Source: Begonia masoniana
Taxonomy: Eukaryota; Streptophyta; Magnoliopsida; Cucurbitales; Begoniaceae
Direction: 5' to 3'
Assembly: GCA_022432975.1 (NCBI GenBank)
Contig: CM039510.1
Location: 12,102,301-12,166,300, forward strand
Length of the DNA stretch: 64,000 bases
Position 1 is the first letter of the stretch. Each line of letters starts with the position of its first letter. The translations under genes and the position numbers were made by a program. The notes under the pieces are model-generated. The model saw only the letters and a program-made list of their open reading frames with translations, was not told the origin of the DNA and ran no database searches. Positions 10,721-21,958 of the stretch are shown here, one piece after another.

Positions 10721-13441
10721 TGTAACACCCCTAATACTGTACCCTTATTTTACCCGTATAAATTTTTCATTTTCATTTTTGTACTTATTTCTTTCCTCTA
10801 CTGTAATTAAAACCTTATGCGGAATTTAAACTATGGTTGAAATCGGAACTGAATCGGAATTAAAACTGAACCTTACATGCATTTAAAACAAATCTTTATT
10901 AAAACTTAAAAGAAAACCTTTAAAAGAAAACTTTAAATTAAATTAAACAAGTGGGAGGGCAGAATTGGAACTCTGTCCTCAAAATGAAACAGGCGACCGA
11001 TCTCTGCACTGCAGCAGAGATCGATCGCTGCCATGCATTACAGCAGGGGCGATCGATCTCTGCTGCAGAGCAGAGATCGATCGCTGCTAGCTGTGCAGCA
11101 ATCCGACCGCTGCTAACTATAGCAGCGATCGATCTCTGCTCTGCAGCAGAGATCGATCGCTGCAAGCATGCAGCGATCCCTTCTCCCTTTCAGACTTCAA
11201 ACCTCTAACACTTCGCATTTCACAAGCAGCGACCGATCTCTGCATTGCTGCAGAGATCGATCGCCGCACACTTTCAGTGCAACGGTCAGTGAAAACTTCA
11301 GCGACCACTTCAGCGACCACCTCCTGCTTCAATCGCCTTCACTTTTCTTTACACTGCTCTCTGGAATTCCAGAGAGCAAACACTTAACAATACTCTCTGG
11401 AATTCCAATTCCAGAGAGCGATTCATGCTACTGGAAACTCTCTGGAACTTGATTCCAGAGAGCAAACATTACTTAATTTAACACCAATTTCTTCCAATAA
11501 CATCGACCAACTTTACAGCGGACTTTGCGAAATCCGACTGCGTGGATGCATCTAAACATCGAGCATAACCGTATCAACCTAAAACCAATCAAAACATTTC
11601 CATAACATTCATTAAACAGTTTAAACCAAAACGTTTTACATACAATTATCAAAACGTTATCTAATCCCTATCCAGATCCAAACAACCTAAATATTCTATA
11701 CAATTATCAACTCAAAACATCCCAAAATAACCCCAGAGTCCAGACATACATCCCCACGGGTCAGAAAGCGCCTCGACTACATAGCGCACTCCCACGGCCG
11801 TCATCCATCAACTGCATCAGACGGAGGAACGCCGTCCTCACCTGGTTCGATATCACCTAAGAGGTTACCTACACCATACAGACACATATGAGATATTGAA
11901 ATCTCAGTAAGCTACGTAAATGCAGATGCATGCGTGCGTATGCCATTCAGAAATCATGCTCAGATTCAGATTACAGATACAGAATTACAGATTACAGATT
12001 CATTACGTCACAGACAGACAGAATTGTCACCGAGACCTCGACCCACTAACCCAAGGGGGCCCGTCCGGCGGTTGGACTACCCCGTGGGGTTAGAGAGGGG
12101 GGGTACACGCTTGCAACACGCACAGCCGTGCCTGAGCCCCATCTCGCATGACCAGAAACAGACAGATTACGTTTATTCATTCAGATTTCGTTACAGATTT
12201 CGTTTCAGATATACGTTCCTTTTCTTAAAAACATGTGCAGAAATTCCTTTTCATGACTTTCGAAAACCGTGATGCATGAACAGTTCATATCAGCGGAAAG
12301 TAAACAAACAGTTCATATCAGCAGACAATATAACATAACCTATAAACAACTAACCTAACTACCCAACCAGAATAACGTAAAACAAACGATTCCTCGAGTA
12401 TTCTCGAGATGACGACAGAGTATGGTGTAGACCTTTGGGTCAAAGTAAGTCACGAAAACTTACCTTGAGTGCGCTGGATCTCAAGCTTCGTCAACGGGAG
12501 TCGTGTGTCTGAGGAAAACACGATATTCGTAGTTAAAACCAATTTGAATTATAAACGTCCAAATTACAAAACCTTTGCTAAAGAATTCTCCTAAATTCTT
12601 CACTTAGCTAATTAAAGCTTTTCGAACATTAATTATAGCTCGATTATCCAAAATAACGAGTTTTCCCCTAAAACCCGAAAGTTTACCAATTTATAACTTT
12701 TTCGCAAATCGACTTTTCTTCGTCCAATAACGTTCAATACGTTCAATTTATACGTAATCACGGCTAACCTATTAATTACGAGTCCTAATTTCGACATTTT
12801 ATCGAAACCCTAGTTTGCCGAAACGCTACAAATGTCGAAATAAAGCTATAAGATTAAAGGCACATACCGAGGGTAGCGAGAGAGGAAGAAAACGTGAAGG
12901 ACGGAGGAAGAACGGAGGTCGGACGGAGGTCGGATTGTGAGGAGTCGCCGGCGCCAGGGAGAGAGCTCGCTCTCTGTCGTGGGAATCCAGGGAGAAGAAG
13001 AAGAGAATGAGTGAAAAAGAATGGTTTGTAATATTTTATAAATTGATTTTGTAAATTACTATTTTGCCCTTCTTTGATTTTTATATTGATTTCGTCCTTC
13101 GGTTCGTTAATCGTCCAACTATTCGGATCCTCGAAAGTTTCATATTTTTCCAATAACTTCTATTCATTGCCAGGGATTTATTAAAACTGTCCGTTCGCAA
13201 TTTGGACCTCGTTTGCTATTTTTACGAGAACGTCTTTTACATTACGAAAACCGTATTTACTCGGAATACAGTGTTTGATCTCCGAAAATTTCCGTAAATT
13301 CCTTAAAATTCTAATCAATCGCTAGGATCGTAATGACGTTTTCTTTTCGTAAATCGGACCTGATTTGACATAATTACAAAAAAATGCCAATAATAATATA
13401 ATAATAATATAATAAAAGGTCCGTACAAACCGGATATTACA
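10721..13441 (-). repeat. Element N 3' LTR
   Basis: 2,721 bp, nearly identical to the copy at 16716-19424 (2,709 bp). The length difference is explained by an ~11-bp AT-rich indel near 13395 and a 1-nt indel near 11293. Predicted leader exons on the minus strand: exon 1 ending at 12868 (donor GTATGT), exon 2 at 12464-12508, exon 3 beginning at 11868. Confidence 0.95.
10993..11265. repeat. Palindromic hairpin cluster in element N LTR
   Basis: Four stem-loops built from a CGATCGATCTCTGC-type unit. The strongest has perfect 19-bp arms at 11122-11140 and 11145-11163 with a 4-nt loop; another has 16-bp arms at 11049-11064 and 11069-11084. It is copied in the 5' LTR at about 16988-17260 (best hairpin 17117-17158). 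A second set of CTCTGGAATTCCAGAG palindromes follows at about 11360-11460. Confidence 0.9.
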
Positions 13442-13455
13442 TTCTCCCCTCCTTA
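13442..13455 (-). promoter_or_regulatory. Element N polypurine tract
   Basis: On the minus strand a purine run (TAAGGAGGGGAGAA) directly precedes the 3' LTR. Confidence 0.8.
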
Positions 13456-13481
13456 TTCAGAATTTTGTCCACAAAATTAAA

Positions 13482-14522
13482 TTACACAAACAGATCAGGA
13501 TACTTAGTCATCATATCCTGCTGTCGTTCCCACGTCGCCTCTTCCACCTCGTGATTCCGCCATAGAACTTTGACTAGCGGAATTTCTTCGTTGCGTAGAA
13601 TCTTGATGGAATGTTCCAAAATACGTACCGGCCTCACCTCATAGCTCAAGGTAGGCTGTATCTCGATCTCTGTAGCCTCCACAATATGCGATGGGTCACG
13701 TAGACATCTCCGAAGCATAGATACGTGGAATACATCGTGGATACTTTTCATAGAAGCTGGAAGCTGTAGTCGATACGCCATCTTCCCGATCCTCTTCAGA
13801 ATAGGAAAGGGCCCCACATAACGAGGGTTTAGCTCACCCCTCCTTCCAAATCTCGCAATGCCCTTGAACGGCGAAACTTTAAGATAGACTTCGTCGCCTT
13901 CTTCAAACTCCAGATCTCTCCGTCTGGTGTCAGCATAGCTCTTCTGCCTGCTCTGAGCTACCTCAATGCGCTGTCGGATAATGGCAATCTTATCTGCCGT
14001 TTGCTGTAAGATCTCTGGACCAACGATGCTGGCCTCGCCAACCTCGTCCCAATATAGTAGAGATCTACATTTTCGACCATATAAGGCTTCATACGGAGCC
14101 ATACCGATAGTAGCCTGGAAGCTGTTGTTGTACGAGAACCCAATCAGGGGCAAATATCGGCTCCACGAGCCCTGAAACTCCAGCACACACCCTCTGAGCA
14201 TATCCTCAAGAATCTGATTCGTCCTCTCCGTCTGACCATCAGTCTGAGGATGAAAGGCTGTGCTGAAATTAAGCTGAGTCCCCATAGCTTTATGCAAACT
14301 CTTCCAGAACCTTGATGTAAACCTCGGATCTCGATCCGAGACAATAGAAACCGGCACTCCGTGCAACTTCACAATCTCCTGTACATAGAGCTCCGCGAGC
14401 TGATCCATAGAAGACGTCATCTTCACAGGCAAAAAGTGAGCCGACTTTGTCAATCGGTCCACAATAACCCAAATGCCGTCATGGCCTCGCGTAGTCCTCG
14501 GGAGCCCCACAATGAAATCCAC
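13482..14522 (-). pseudogene. pol: Element N integrase core and chromodomain-like C-terminus
   Basis: A 346-codon open segment covering the integrase D,D,E core and C-terminus. It begins at [16 protein letters not shown] (first catalytic Asp), then VSDRDPRF (second Asp) and a [16 protein letters not shown] segment (catalytic Glu). A GPF module ([15 protein letters not shown]), FHVSMLRRC and the chromodomain-like [16 protein letters not shown] end it. The HHCC zinc finger lies just upstream in another frame (about 14530-14710), so the integrase ORF lacks its own N-terminus. Sequence quality is high despite the truncation, fitting a recent insertion. Confidence 0.9.
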
Positions 14523-14529
14523 GGAGATC

Positions 14530-15043
14530 TGCTCCCACTTCTACTCCGGAATCGGCAGTGGTAACAGTGTTCCAGCGGGTCTCTGGTGCTCCGCCTTTAC
14601 TTGCTGACATACTAGGCAGGTCCCAACGTACATGGCAACCTCCCTCTTTCATGTTCGGCCATCAGAAGTGCTGTCTCAAATCCCGGTACATCTTGGTACT
14701 CCCCGTAGTCAATGCACATCCTGAGGGTCCCGCCATTCCTCTTGACGAATAGAACAGGCGCACCCCAGGGTGAAACACTGGGTCGAATGAAACCTTTCTC
14801 CAATAACTCATCGAGCTGAGTCCTCAACTCACTCAACTCGGCTGGTGCCAACCGGTATGGGTTCTTAAACCTCGGTGCAGAGTTAGGATATACGTCAATA
14901 GTGAACTCAATCTCCCGGTCTGGTGGTAAACCGGGAAGATCATCAAGGAATATGCCAGAGAACTCTCTGACAACAGGAATGTCGCTCGGCTTCACTCCGC
15001 TGAGCAACTGACAATTAAAGACAGAGGCCAATAAATAGAGCAC
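14530..15043 (-). pseudogene. pol: Element N RT N-terminus fused to integrase zinc finger (deletion junction)
   Basis: The open segment 14612-15043 begins in the protease-RT linker ([20 protein letters not shown]) and runs through RT N-terminal motifs ([29 protein letters not shown]). Near 14703-14712 it jumps to sequence that in another frame reads as the integrase zinc-finger region ([11 protein letters not shown].., ..[13 protein letters not shown]). About 1.4 kb is missing compared with E2: the RT palm with its catalytic FIDD and the whole RNase H. The element therefore cannot reverse-transcribe itself. Confidence 0.85.
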
Positions 15044-16551
15044 GCACCTTTGAACTGCTCGTTGACCTCCATGGAATAAGAAATAGGCGAGCTACTCAAT
15101 CTGCTCATCGCCTGATAAGAAAACTCAGCTTTACCCGGAGGTCGAAAGGTGACAATCCCGGATCGACAGTCGATGGTGGCGTAGTGCTGCGCAAGCCAGT
15201 CCATCCCCAAGATAAGATCATAGTGCTCGATGCCCATAACGATAAGGCGAGCATAAAGGGTGCGATCCCCAACCGAGATAATATTGCCCTGGACAATACG
15301 ACCTGACTGCATACGCTCTCCTGAAGGTAGCATCACGCTATACTCGCATTCTGCTATCTCAGGCGCAAGCCTCAATCTCGATACACAAGTGGTGGAAATA
15401 AAAGAATGTGTAGCCCCCGTGTCTAGTAAAGAGAATACAGGAACACCAGTAACCAGTATAGTACCTGCTATCACGGCTGGCTGATCCTCGTTGTCAACAT
15501 CTCCAGGCTCAATAAGTGCGAAGACCCTCGGCGTAACTCTCCTCTGATCTCCGCCTAACTGATCACGGCCCTGCAGCGGACAGTCTCTGACAAAGTGGCC
15601 AATATCTCCACATCTATAACACTTGTTCGTGCCAACTCGGCACTCGCCACCATGCTCCTTCTGGCACCTGGGGCACCATGGCATCGGAGGAGCCCCCTGT
15701 ACTTGCTTTCCCTTGCCTCTATCGTTACCTCCTTCAAGAGGTCTCTTCACACCCCTAGGCTGTGGCTGAGGTGGCTGTACTCTAGGCTGCCATCCCTGAT
15801 TCCGAGACTGAGGACGGATCTCTTGGAAGAAGCCCTTCGCTGGCTCCCTCGGTCTAACACAAGTGGCCCTGGCAGCCTCTATGTCCAGAGCTCTGGCTGT
15901 AACATCAGAATATGGCGCATCAATAATACCTGAGACTACCACGTGCATCCGAATCTCCGGATTAAGTCCCTCCATAAACTGATGCACCTTCTCCTCATTG
16001 TCGCTGACAAGGCGTGGTGCAAATCTAGATAGTGCATCGAACCTCCGAATATAATCAGCAACTGAACCGGTCTGCTTCAGCTGCATGAACTCGTTCCTCT
16101 TAGCCACTCTCATCGTGCGGCTGAAATACTTATCGAAGAATAGGAACTTGAATCGATCCCATGTCATAATAGATACGTCCGTCGTCACCTTGATTGAATC
16201 CCACCAGAAACGGGCATCCATCGCTAAGTGAAAGGTAGCATAAGCCACCTTGCTCCCGTTGCCGACCTCTGCGTAATTTAGCATATCCTCCATAACTCGG
16301 ATCCACTCCTCGGCACGTGTCGGATCCGATGACTGGCCCTCGAATACAGGAGGTCGTAGACTCTGGAACTTCTGCATGCCCTGATTGCTAGGAACCACTA
16401 AATCCTGGGCTCTCTGGGTCTCTCGCTGGGTCTCCCGATTTACTAAATCTGTAATTTGCTGCGCTTGCCGGTCCATATGCTGGGACTGGCGGTCTATCAA
16501 GTCTGTAAGACGATCCATCGCGTCGTCTCTAGGATCTCTTCCTCGAACCAT
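14992..16551 (-). CDS. gag: Element N gag-protease polyprotein
   Basis: A 519-codon uninterrupted ORF from ATG at 16551, 14 nt downstream (minus strand) of the leader-intron acceptor, which supports this start. Visible: a Q-rich N-terminus, the gag core ([15 protein letters not shown], then [14 protein letters not shown]), one CCHC zinc knuckle ([14 protein letters not shown] near residue 312), then protease with [12 protein letters not shown] near residue 380 (catalytic Asp) and [17 protein letters not shown]. Gag packages genomic RNA and protease matures the polyprotein. The C-terminal ~50 residues run out of frame relative to pol, so a -1/+1 shift lies at the overlap with the RT segment (14992-15043). 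The most intact gag in the window. Confidence 0.9.
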   Translation of the reverse strand: MVRGRDPRDDAMDRLTDLIDRQSQHMDRQAQQITDLVNRETQRETQRAQDLVVPSNQGMQKFQSLRPPVFEGQSSDPTRAEEWIRVMEDMLNYAEVGNGSKVAYATFHLAMDARFWWDSIKVTTDVSIMTWDRFKFLFFDKYFSRTMRVAKRNEFMQLKQTGSVADYIRRFDALSRFAPRLVSDNEEKVHQFMEGLNPEIRMHVVVSGIIDAPYSDVTARALDIEAARATCVRPREPAKGFFQEIRPQSRNQGWQPRVQPPQPQPRGVKRPLEGGNDRGKGKQVQGAPPMPWCPRCQKEHGGECRVGTNKCYRCGDIGHFVRDCPLQGRDQLGGDQRRVTPRVFALIEPGDVDNEDQPAVIAGTILVTGVPVFSLLDTGATHSFISTTCVSRLRLAPEIAECEYSVMLPSGERMQSGRIVQGNIISVGDRTLYARLIVMGIEHYDLILGMDWLAQHYATIDCRSGIVTFRPPGKAEFSYQAMSRLSSSPISYSMEVNEQFKGACSIYWPLSLIVSCSAE

Positions 16552-16564
16552 ATTTATAAAAATC

Positions 16565-16628
16565 CTACAGAATTTAAAACAAGTAATCCTAAGAAACTGA
16601 AATCAAATAAAGCAGTAAACAGACTTAC
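16565..16628 (-). other. Element N predicted 64-nt leader intron
   Basis: On the minus strand: donor CAACT|GTAAGT and acceptor TTCTGTAG|GA, lying between the PBS and gag ATG. Same context and length class as in E1, E2 and D. Confidence 0.55.
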
Positions 16629-16698
16629 AGTTGATGAAGGATGTCCGCGTAGTGGCTGCGCAGTCGAGCAGTCTACAGAATCGATTTTAAAACCCGGG

Positions 16699-16711
16699 GG
16701 CTTTGATACCA
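16699..16711 (-). promoter_or_regulatory. Element N primer-binding site
   Basis: Minus strand TGGTATCAAAGCC, 4 nt from the end of the 5' LTR, matches the initiator-Met tRNA type with one A for G change. Confidence 0.85.
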
Positions 16712-16715
16712 TAAC

Positions 16716-19424
16716 TGTAACACCCCTAATACTGTACCCTTATTTTACCCGTATAAATTTTTCATTTTCATTTTTGTACTTATTTCTTTCCTCTACTGTA
16801 ATTAAAACCTTATGCGGAATTTAAACTATGGTTGAAATCGGAACTGAATCGGAATTAAAACTGAACCTTACATGCATTTAAAACAAATCTTTATTAAAAC
16901 TTAAAAGAAAACCTTTAAAAGAAAACTTTAAATTAAATTAAACAAGTGGGAGGGCAGAATTGGAACTCTGTCCTCAAAATGAAACAGGCGACCGATCTCT
17001 GCACTGCAGCAGAGATCGATCGCTGCCATGCATTACAGCAGGGGCGATCGATCTCTGCTGCAGAGCAGAGATCGATCGCTGCTAGCTGTGCAGCAATCCG
17101 ACCGCTGCTAACTATAGCAGCGATCGATCTCTGCTCTGCAGCAGAGATCGATCGCTGCAAGCATGCAGCGATCCCTTCTCCCTTTCAGACTTCAAACCTC
17201 TAACACTTCGCATTTCACAAGCAGCGACCGATCTCTGCATTGCTGCAGAGATCGATCGCCGCACACTTTCAGTGCAACGGTCAGTGAAACTTCAGCGACC
17301 ACTTTAGCGACCACCTCCTGCTTCAATCGCCTTCACTTTTCTTTACACTGCTCTCTGGAATTCCAGAGAGCAAACACTTAACAATACTCTCTGGAATTCC
17401 AATTCCAGAGAGCGATTCATGCTACTGGAAACTCTCTGGAACTTGATTCCAGAGAGCAAACATTACTTAATTTAACACCAATTTCTTCCAATAACATCGA
17501 CCAACTTTACAGCGGACTTTGCGAAATCCGACTGCGTGGATGCATCTAAACATCGAGCATAACCGTATCAACCTAAAACCAATCAAAACATTTCCATAAC
17601 ATTCATTAAACAGTTTAAACCAAAACGTTTTACATACAATTATCAAAACGTTATCTAATCCCTATCCAGATCCAAACAACCTAAATATTCTATACAATTA
17701 TCAACTCAAAACATCCCAAAATAACCCCAGAGTCCAGACTTACATCCCCACGGGTCAGAAAGCGCCTCGACTACATAGCGCACTCCCACGGCCGTCATCC
17801 ATCAACTGCATCAGACGGAGGAACGCCGTCCTCACCTGGTTCGATATCACCTAAGAGGTTACCTACACCATACAGACACATATGAGATATTGAAATCTCA
17901 GTAAGCTACGTAAATGCAGATGCATGCGTGCGTATGCCATTCAGAAATCATGCTCAGATTCAGATTACAGATACAGAATTACAGATTACAGATTCATTAC
18001 GTCACAGACAGACAGAATTGTCACCGAGACCTCGACCCACTAACCCAAGGGGGCCCGTCCGGCGGTTGGACTACCCCGTGGGGTTAGAGAGGGGGGGTAC
18101 ACGCTTGCAACACGCACAGCCGTGCCTGAGCCCCATCTCGCATGACCAGAAACAGACAGATTACGTTTATTCATTCAGATTTCGTTACAGATTTCGTTTC
18201 AGATATACGTTCCTTTTCTTAAAAACATGTGCAGAAATTCCTTTTCATGACTTTCGAAAACCGTGATGCATGAACAGTTCATATCAGCGGAAAGTAAACA
18301 AACAGTTCATATCAGCAGACAATATAACATAACCTATAAACAACTAACCTAACTACCCAACCAGAATAACGTAAAACAAACGATTCCTCGAGTATTCTCG
18401 AGATGACGACAGAGTATGGTGTAGACCTTTGGGTCAAAGTAAGTCACGAAAACTTACCTTGAGTGCGCTGGATCTCAAGCTTCGTCAACGGGAGTCGTGT
18501 GTCTGAGGAAAACACGATATTCGTAGTTAAAACCAATTTGAATTATAAACGTCCAAATTACAAAACCTTTGCTAAAGAATTCTCCTAAATTCTTCACTTA
18601 GCTAATTAAAGCTTTTCGAACATTAATTATAGCTCGATTATCCAAAATAACGAGTTTTCCCCTAAAACCCGAAAGTTTACCAATTTATAACTTTTTCGCA
18701 AATCGACTTTTCTTCGTCCAATAACGTTCAATACGTTCAATTTATACGTAATCACGGCTAACCTATTAATTACGAGTCCTAATTTCGACATTTTATCGAA
18801 ACCCTAGTTTGCCGAAACGCTACAAATGTCGAAATAAAGCTATAAGATTAAAGGCACATACCGAGGGTAGCGAGAGAGGAAGAAAACGTGAAGGACGGAG
18901 GAAGAACGGAGGTCGGACGGAGGTCGGATTGTGAGGAGTCGCCGGCGCCAGGGAGAGAGCTCGCTCTCTGTCGTGGGAATCCAGGGAGAAGAAGAAGAGA
19001 ATGAGTGAAAAAGAATGGTTTGTAATATTTTATAAATTGATTTTGTAAATTACTATTTTGCCCTTCTTTGATTTTTATATTGATTTCGTCCTTCGGTTCG
19101 TTAATCGTCCAACTATTCGGATCCTCGAAAGTTTCATATTTTTCCAATAACTTCTATTCATTGCCAGGGATTTATTAAAACTGTCCGTTCGCAATTTGGA
19201 CCTCGTTTGCTATTTTTACGAGAACGTCTTTTACATTACGAAAACCGTATTTACTCGGAATACAGTGTTTGATCTCCGAAAATTTCCGTAAATTCCTTAA
19301 AATTCTAATCAATCGCTAGGATCGTAATGACGTTTTCTTTTCGTAAATCGGACCTGATTTGACATAATTACAAAAAAATGCCAATAATAATATAATAAAA
19401 GGTCCGTACAAACCGGATATTACA
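16716..19424 (-). repeat. Element N 5' LTR
   Basis: 2,709-bp copy of the LTR at 10721-13441. As the upstream LTR it would drive transcription: a minus-strand TATAAAA lies at 19028-19034, about 170 nt before the first predicted donor. The 140-nt stretch between contains no ATG. Its right edge is followed by the second TACAT target copy. Confidence 0.95.
19028..19034 (-). promoter_or_regulatory. Putative TATA box of element N
   Basis: Minus-strand TATAAAA followed about 30 nt later by a pyrimidine-rich stretch; inferred from motif and position. Confidence 0.45.
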
Positions 19425-19796
19425 TACATTCACTTACTATCTCTCAACAGACTTTCACATTTTACATATACTTTTTTTTTTACTGGTAATAGAAACGCAG
19501 AACCATTAAGGAAGACGAACCCTCTCGTGCCCGACTTCCCACGCCTCGTCGGCTCAACCTTCACAAAGTCGAGCGACTAGACTCGGTCATTGGCTTCTTG
19601 ACAATTTCGGGAAAAGAGGAGGTGCCCTCAATTCTCTTAACTTAATACCACTCGGGTTTGCATGGGTTGCATGCGTTGACAACCCTCAGAAATTTAGTCG
19701 TCCGGTCATCACGTGCATTACGCGTGACTCGCTTAACATCGCCTAAAAGGAGACATCTTCCGGTGGGCACGTGGGTCTCGCGTGCTAAATTAAAAC

Positions 19797-20010
19797 ATCA
19801 TCCGGTCGCTAATCGACAAAACACATTTTACATCTTCCGGTCGCTAAACGACAAAACACATTTTACATCTTCCGGTCGCTAAGCGACAAAACACATTTTA
19901 CATCTTCCGGTCGCTAAGCGACAAAACACATTTTACATCTTCCGGTCGCTAAGCGACAAAACACATTTTACATCTTCCGGTCGCTAAGCGACAACACACA
20001 TTTTACATCT
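19797..20010. repeat. ~35-bp tandem repeat in S1
   Basis: About six copies of a unit containing TCCGGTCGCTAAGCGACA, starting at 19801 with a 35-bp period. Immediately followed (about 20010-20220) by ~54-bp units containing GATGACGTCAGCCGGAAGAC. Confidence 0.9.
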
Positions 20011-20800
20011 TCCGGTGACGTCATCCGGAAGACTAAACCATCATACAACTATCCTTCGGCATCTGCCGATGACGTCAGCCGGAAGACTAAACCAACAAAC
20101 AACTACCCTTCGGCATCTGCCGATGACGTCAGCCGGAAGACTAAACCATCAAACAATTAACTCTCGGCATCTGCCGATGACGTCAACTGGAAGATTGCCT
20201 CATCCAGCTTCCGTCTTACGGTAGAGAACACTAAATCATCAAATGACTCCTTCCAACTGAAAGAAAACACAACTCATCCAAATGCATATAACGGAAGACT
20301 TATGCAACAGATCATTTATAATCTATATAATCATTCCCTGACTCAGTGATCCACTAGACAGTTTCAAAGCTCAACGTTTTAAAATAATCTCATCCTACTT
20401 AAACTACCATATCCTTTAACATACTGTAACATAAGAGTCTTAGCCAGGGGTCATAAGTCGCCTTTCCAGTCCCGCACTGTCACCTTGAGCATCCTCCAGC
20501 AACCAGCCTTAAGCATCCTCTTTGAACATAACATCCTCACCTGAATCTTCTTCACCTACACCATAAGGTTTAACTATAAGCCTAATGCTTAGTAAGGAAT
20601 GCATGCTGACAGATATACATGAGTACACAATTTAAAGAGACATAATTCATAAACCATTCTTCATTCATGTTCATCTTTATCATTTACATAACATGTATTA
20701 AGGCAGGGAACGAGGGAGGAAGACAGGGGTACATAGTCATTTGCCTATCGCGGCAGTCGTACATAATCATTTGCCTATCGCGGCAATCATGATACATCAC

Positions 20801-20978
20801 TCGGCCTCCCCAGTGGGAGAATTCGCGAGCCATACATATCATTAACTCGGCCTCCACCAGTGGGAGATTTCGCGAGTCGTACATATCATTAACTCGGCCT
20901 CCACCAGTGGGAGATTTCGCGAATCATACATATCATTAACTCGGCCTCCACCAGTGGGAGAATTCGCGAGTCATACAT
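20801..20978. repeat. ~47-bp tandem repeat in S1
   Basis: Four copies (starts about 20801, 20847, 20894, 20941) containing TCGGCCTCCACCAGTGGGAG. They lie between predicted exons 2 and 3. Confidence 0.9.
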
Positions 20979-21785
20979 AACATAGTCTTTCCCCGCTCTG
21001 CACTTAATCTTGGTTACATTTGCTTTTCATATTCTCAACTTAATCATAATAGGGACACAGTGCATAGACATAAAGTTCATAGAGAGAAGTCATATCATGA
21101 GGACAAGTAAAATATCCTGTAACTTTACATTTACTTACACAACTTCTTCATATCGTGGAAATAACAAATCATAGTCAATAAGTTAACATCTCAGTGATTT
21201 CCTAATACCCTTGCGGTGTAGGGCCCTAGTGGCCGGAAATCTTAATACATTCACTTACCTGGATTCCTTAGCAATCTAAACTTCCTCTCTTTAACTTCTT
21301 CACCTAAAACATGTACATTACAGTAGTTAAAACAAAGTCCTAGTAGCCCTAATCATAAACCATCCTAGGATCTAATAGCTAAAGTCATTCCGATTCCTCT
21401 GTTTGACACACTGCAGTCTGTAATCCGAAACTAGGTGGACATGTTTTACCATTGATTAAATCCGAGTTGGTTACTTAAAATGCTCAGAATCGGTTCGGGA
21501 TGACATTTCTACTCCCAGATTTTAAAAAGTCATAAACTACTCGGCCACTGCTAAAAAAAATCCGAACTCAGTGCCGAGCTGAAAACAGAGCTCTATTTAC
21601 TAATGAATGACTACATTGTCCATTTCATACCTCGGGTGTGGATTTGCAGAGAAGAGCAAGCTCGAAACCAGCCGTCGGTAAAGGGAAGTTCTGGTAGCCG
21701 AGAGCAAGAACTTGGGAAAGAAGGAATCGCCGAGAGGGAATGTCGGCTACAATGGTAATAAATGAGGTTTAAGGTTTCCATTTCC

Positions 21786-21793
21786 TATTTATA
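21786..21793 (-). promoter_or_regulatory. Putative TATA box of S1
   Basis: Minus-strand TATAAATAGG, a near-consensus plant TATA, about 145 nt upstream of the first predicted donor. Confidence 0.5.
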
Positions 21794-21958
21794 CTAAATC
21801 CATCGATTTTAATTACTAAACTGCCACCCAACCTAGTTTTACTCAACTTGTAATAAATTTGTCTTAACATTAACTTTAAATCATAACGGTTAAATAAGAG
21901 GGTGACAATGAAAATGGTCAGAAAATCACCTGGCCGAAATGTCGGGTGTTACATACTG

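Larger units (their letters stand above)
10721..19424 (-). mobile_element. Tekay-type element N, minus strand, internally deleted
   Basis: LTRs 10721-13441 (3') and 16716-19424 (5') start TGTAACACCC and end GGATATTACA on the plus strand and are flanked by the 5-bp target duplication TACAT (10716-10720, 19425-19429). The internal region of ~3.3 kb holds gag-protease, the RT start and integrase, but most of RT and all of RNase H are gone. I noticed only about two substitutions and two small indels between the LTRs, so it inserted recently and is non-autonomous. Confidence 0.95.
10642..21953 (-). mobile_element. Solo LTR S1 (Tekay-type), itself split by element N
   Basis: The insert starts TGTAACGACC, ends GGGTGTTACA and is flanked by TACTG at 10637-10641 and 21954-21958. 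Removing nested element N leaves 79 bp (10642-10720) plus 2,524 bp (19430-21953), about 2.6 kb, the size of one LTR with no internal region. So S1 is a solo LTR, usually the product of LTR-LTR recombination. The TATA box and splice signals place it on the minus strand. Confidence 0.88.
19430..21953 (-). repeat. Solo LTR S1, main body
   Basis: Remainder of S1 after the second TACAT copy. It contains two tandem-repeat zones, predicted leader exons (exon 1 ending at the donor near 21641, exon 2 at 21259-21303, exon 3 from 20555 with a frame stop at 20509-20511) and a TATA box at 21786-21793, all minus strand. No coding genes. Confidence 0.88.

Noticed and set aside
12854..13153. 99-codon minus-strand ORF in the element N LTR (copied at 18848-19147) as a gene with its own ATG
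   Set aside because: Its ATG lies upstream of the likely TATA box, so it would not be in the transcript. The part downstream is only kept as exon 1 of the leader hypothesis.
15260..15933. Plus-strand ORFs of 74 and 112 codons
   Set aside because: Antisense shadows of the intact element N gag-protease gene.
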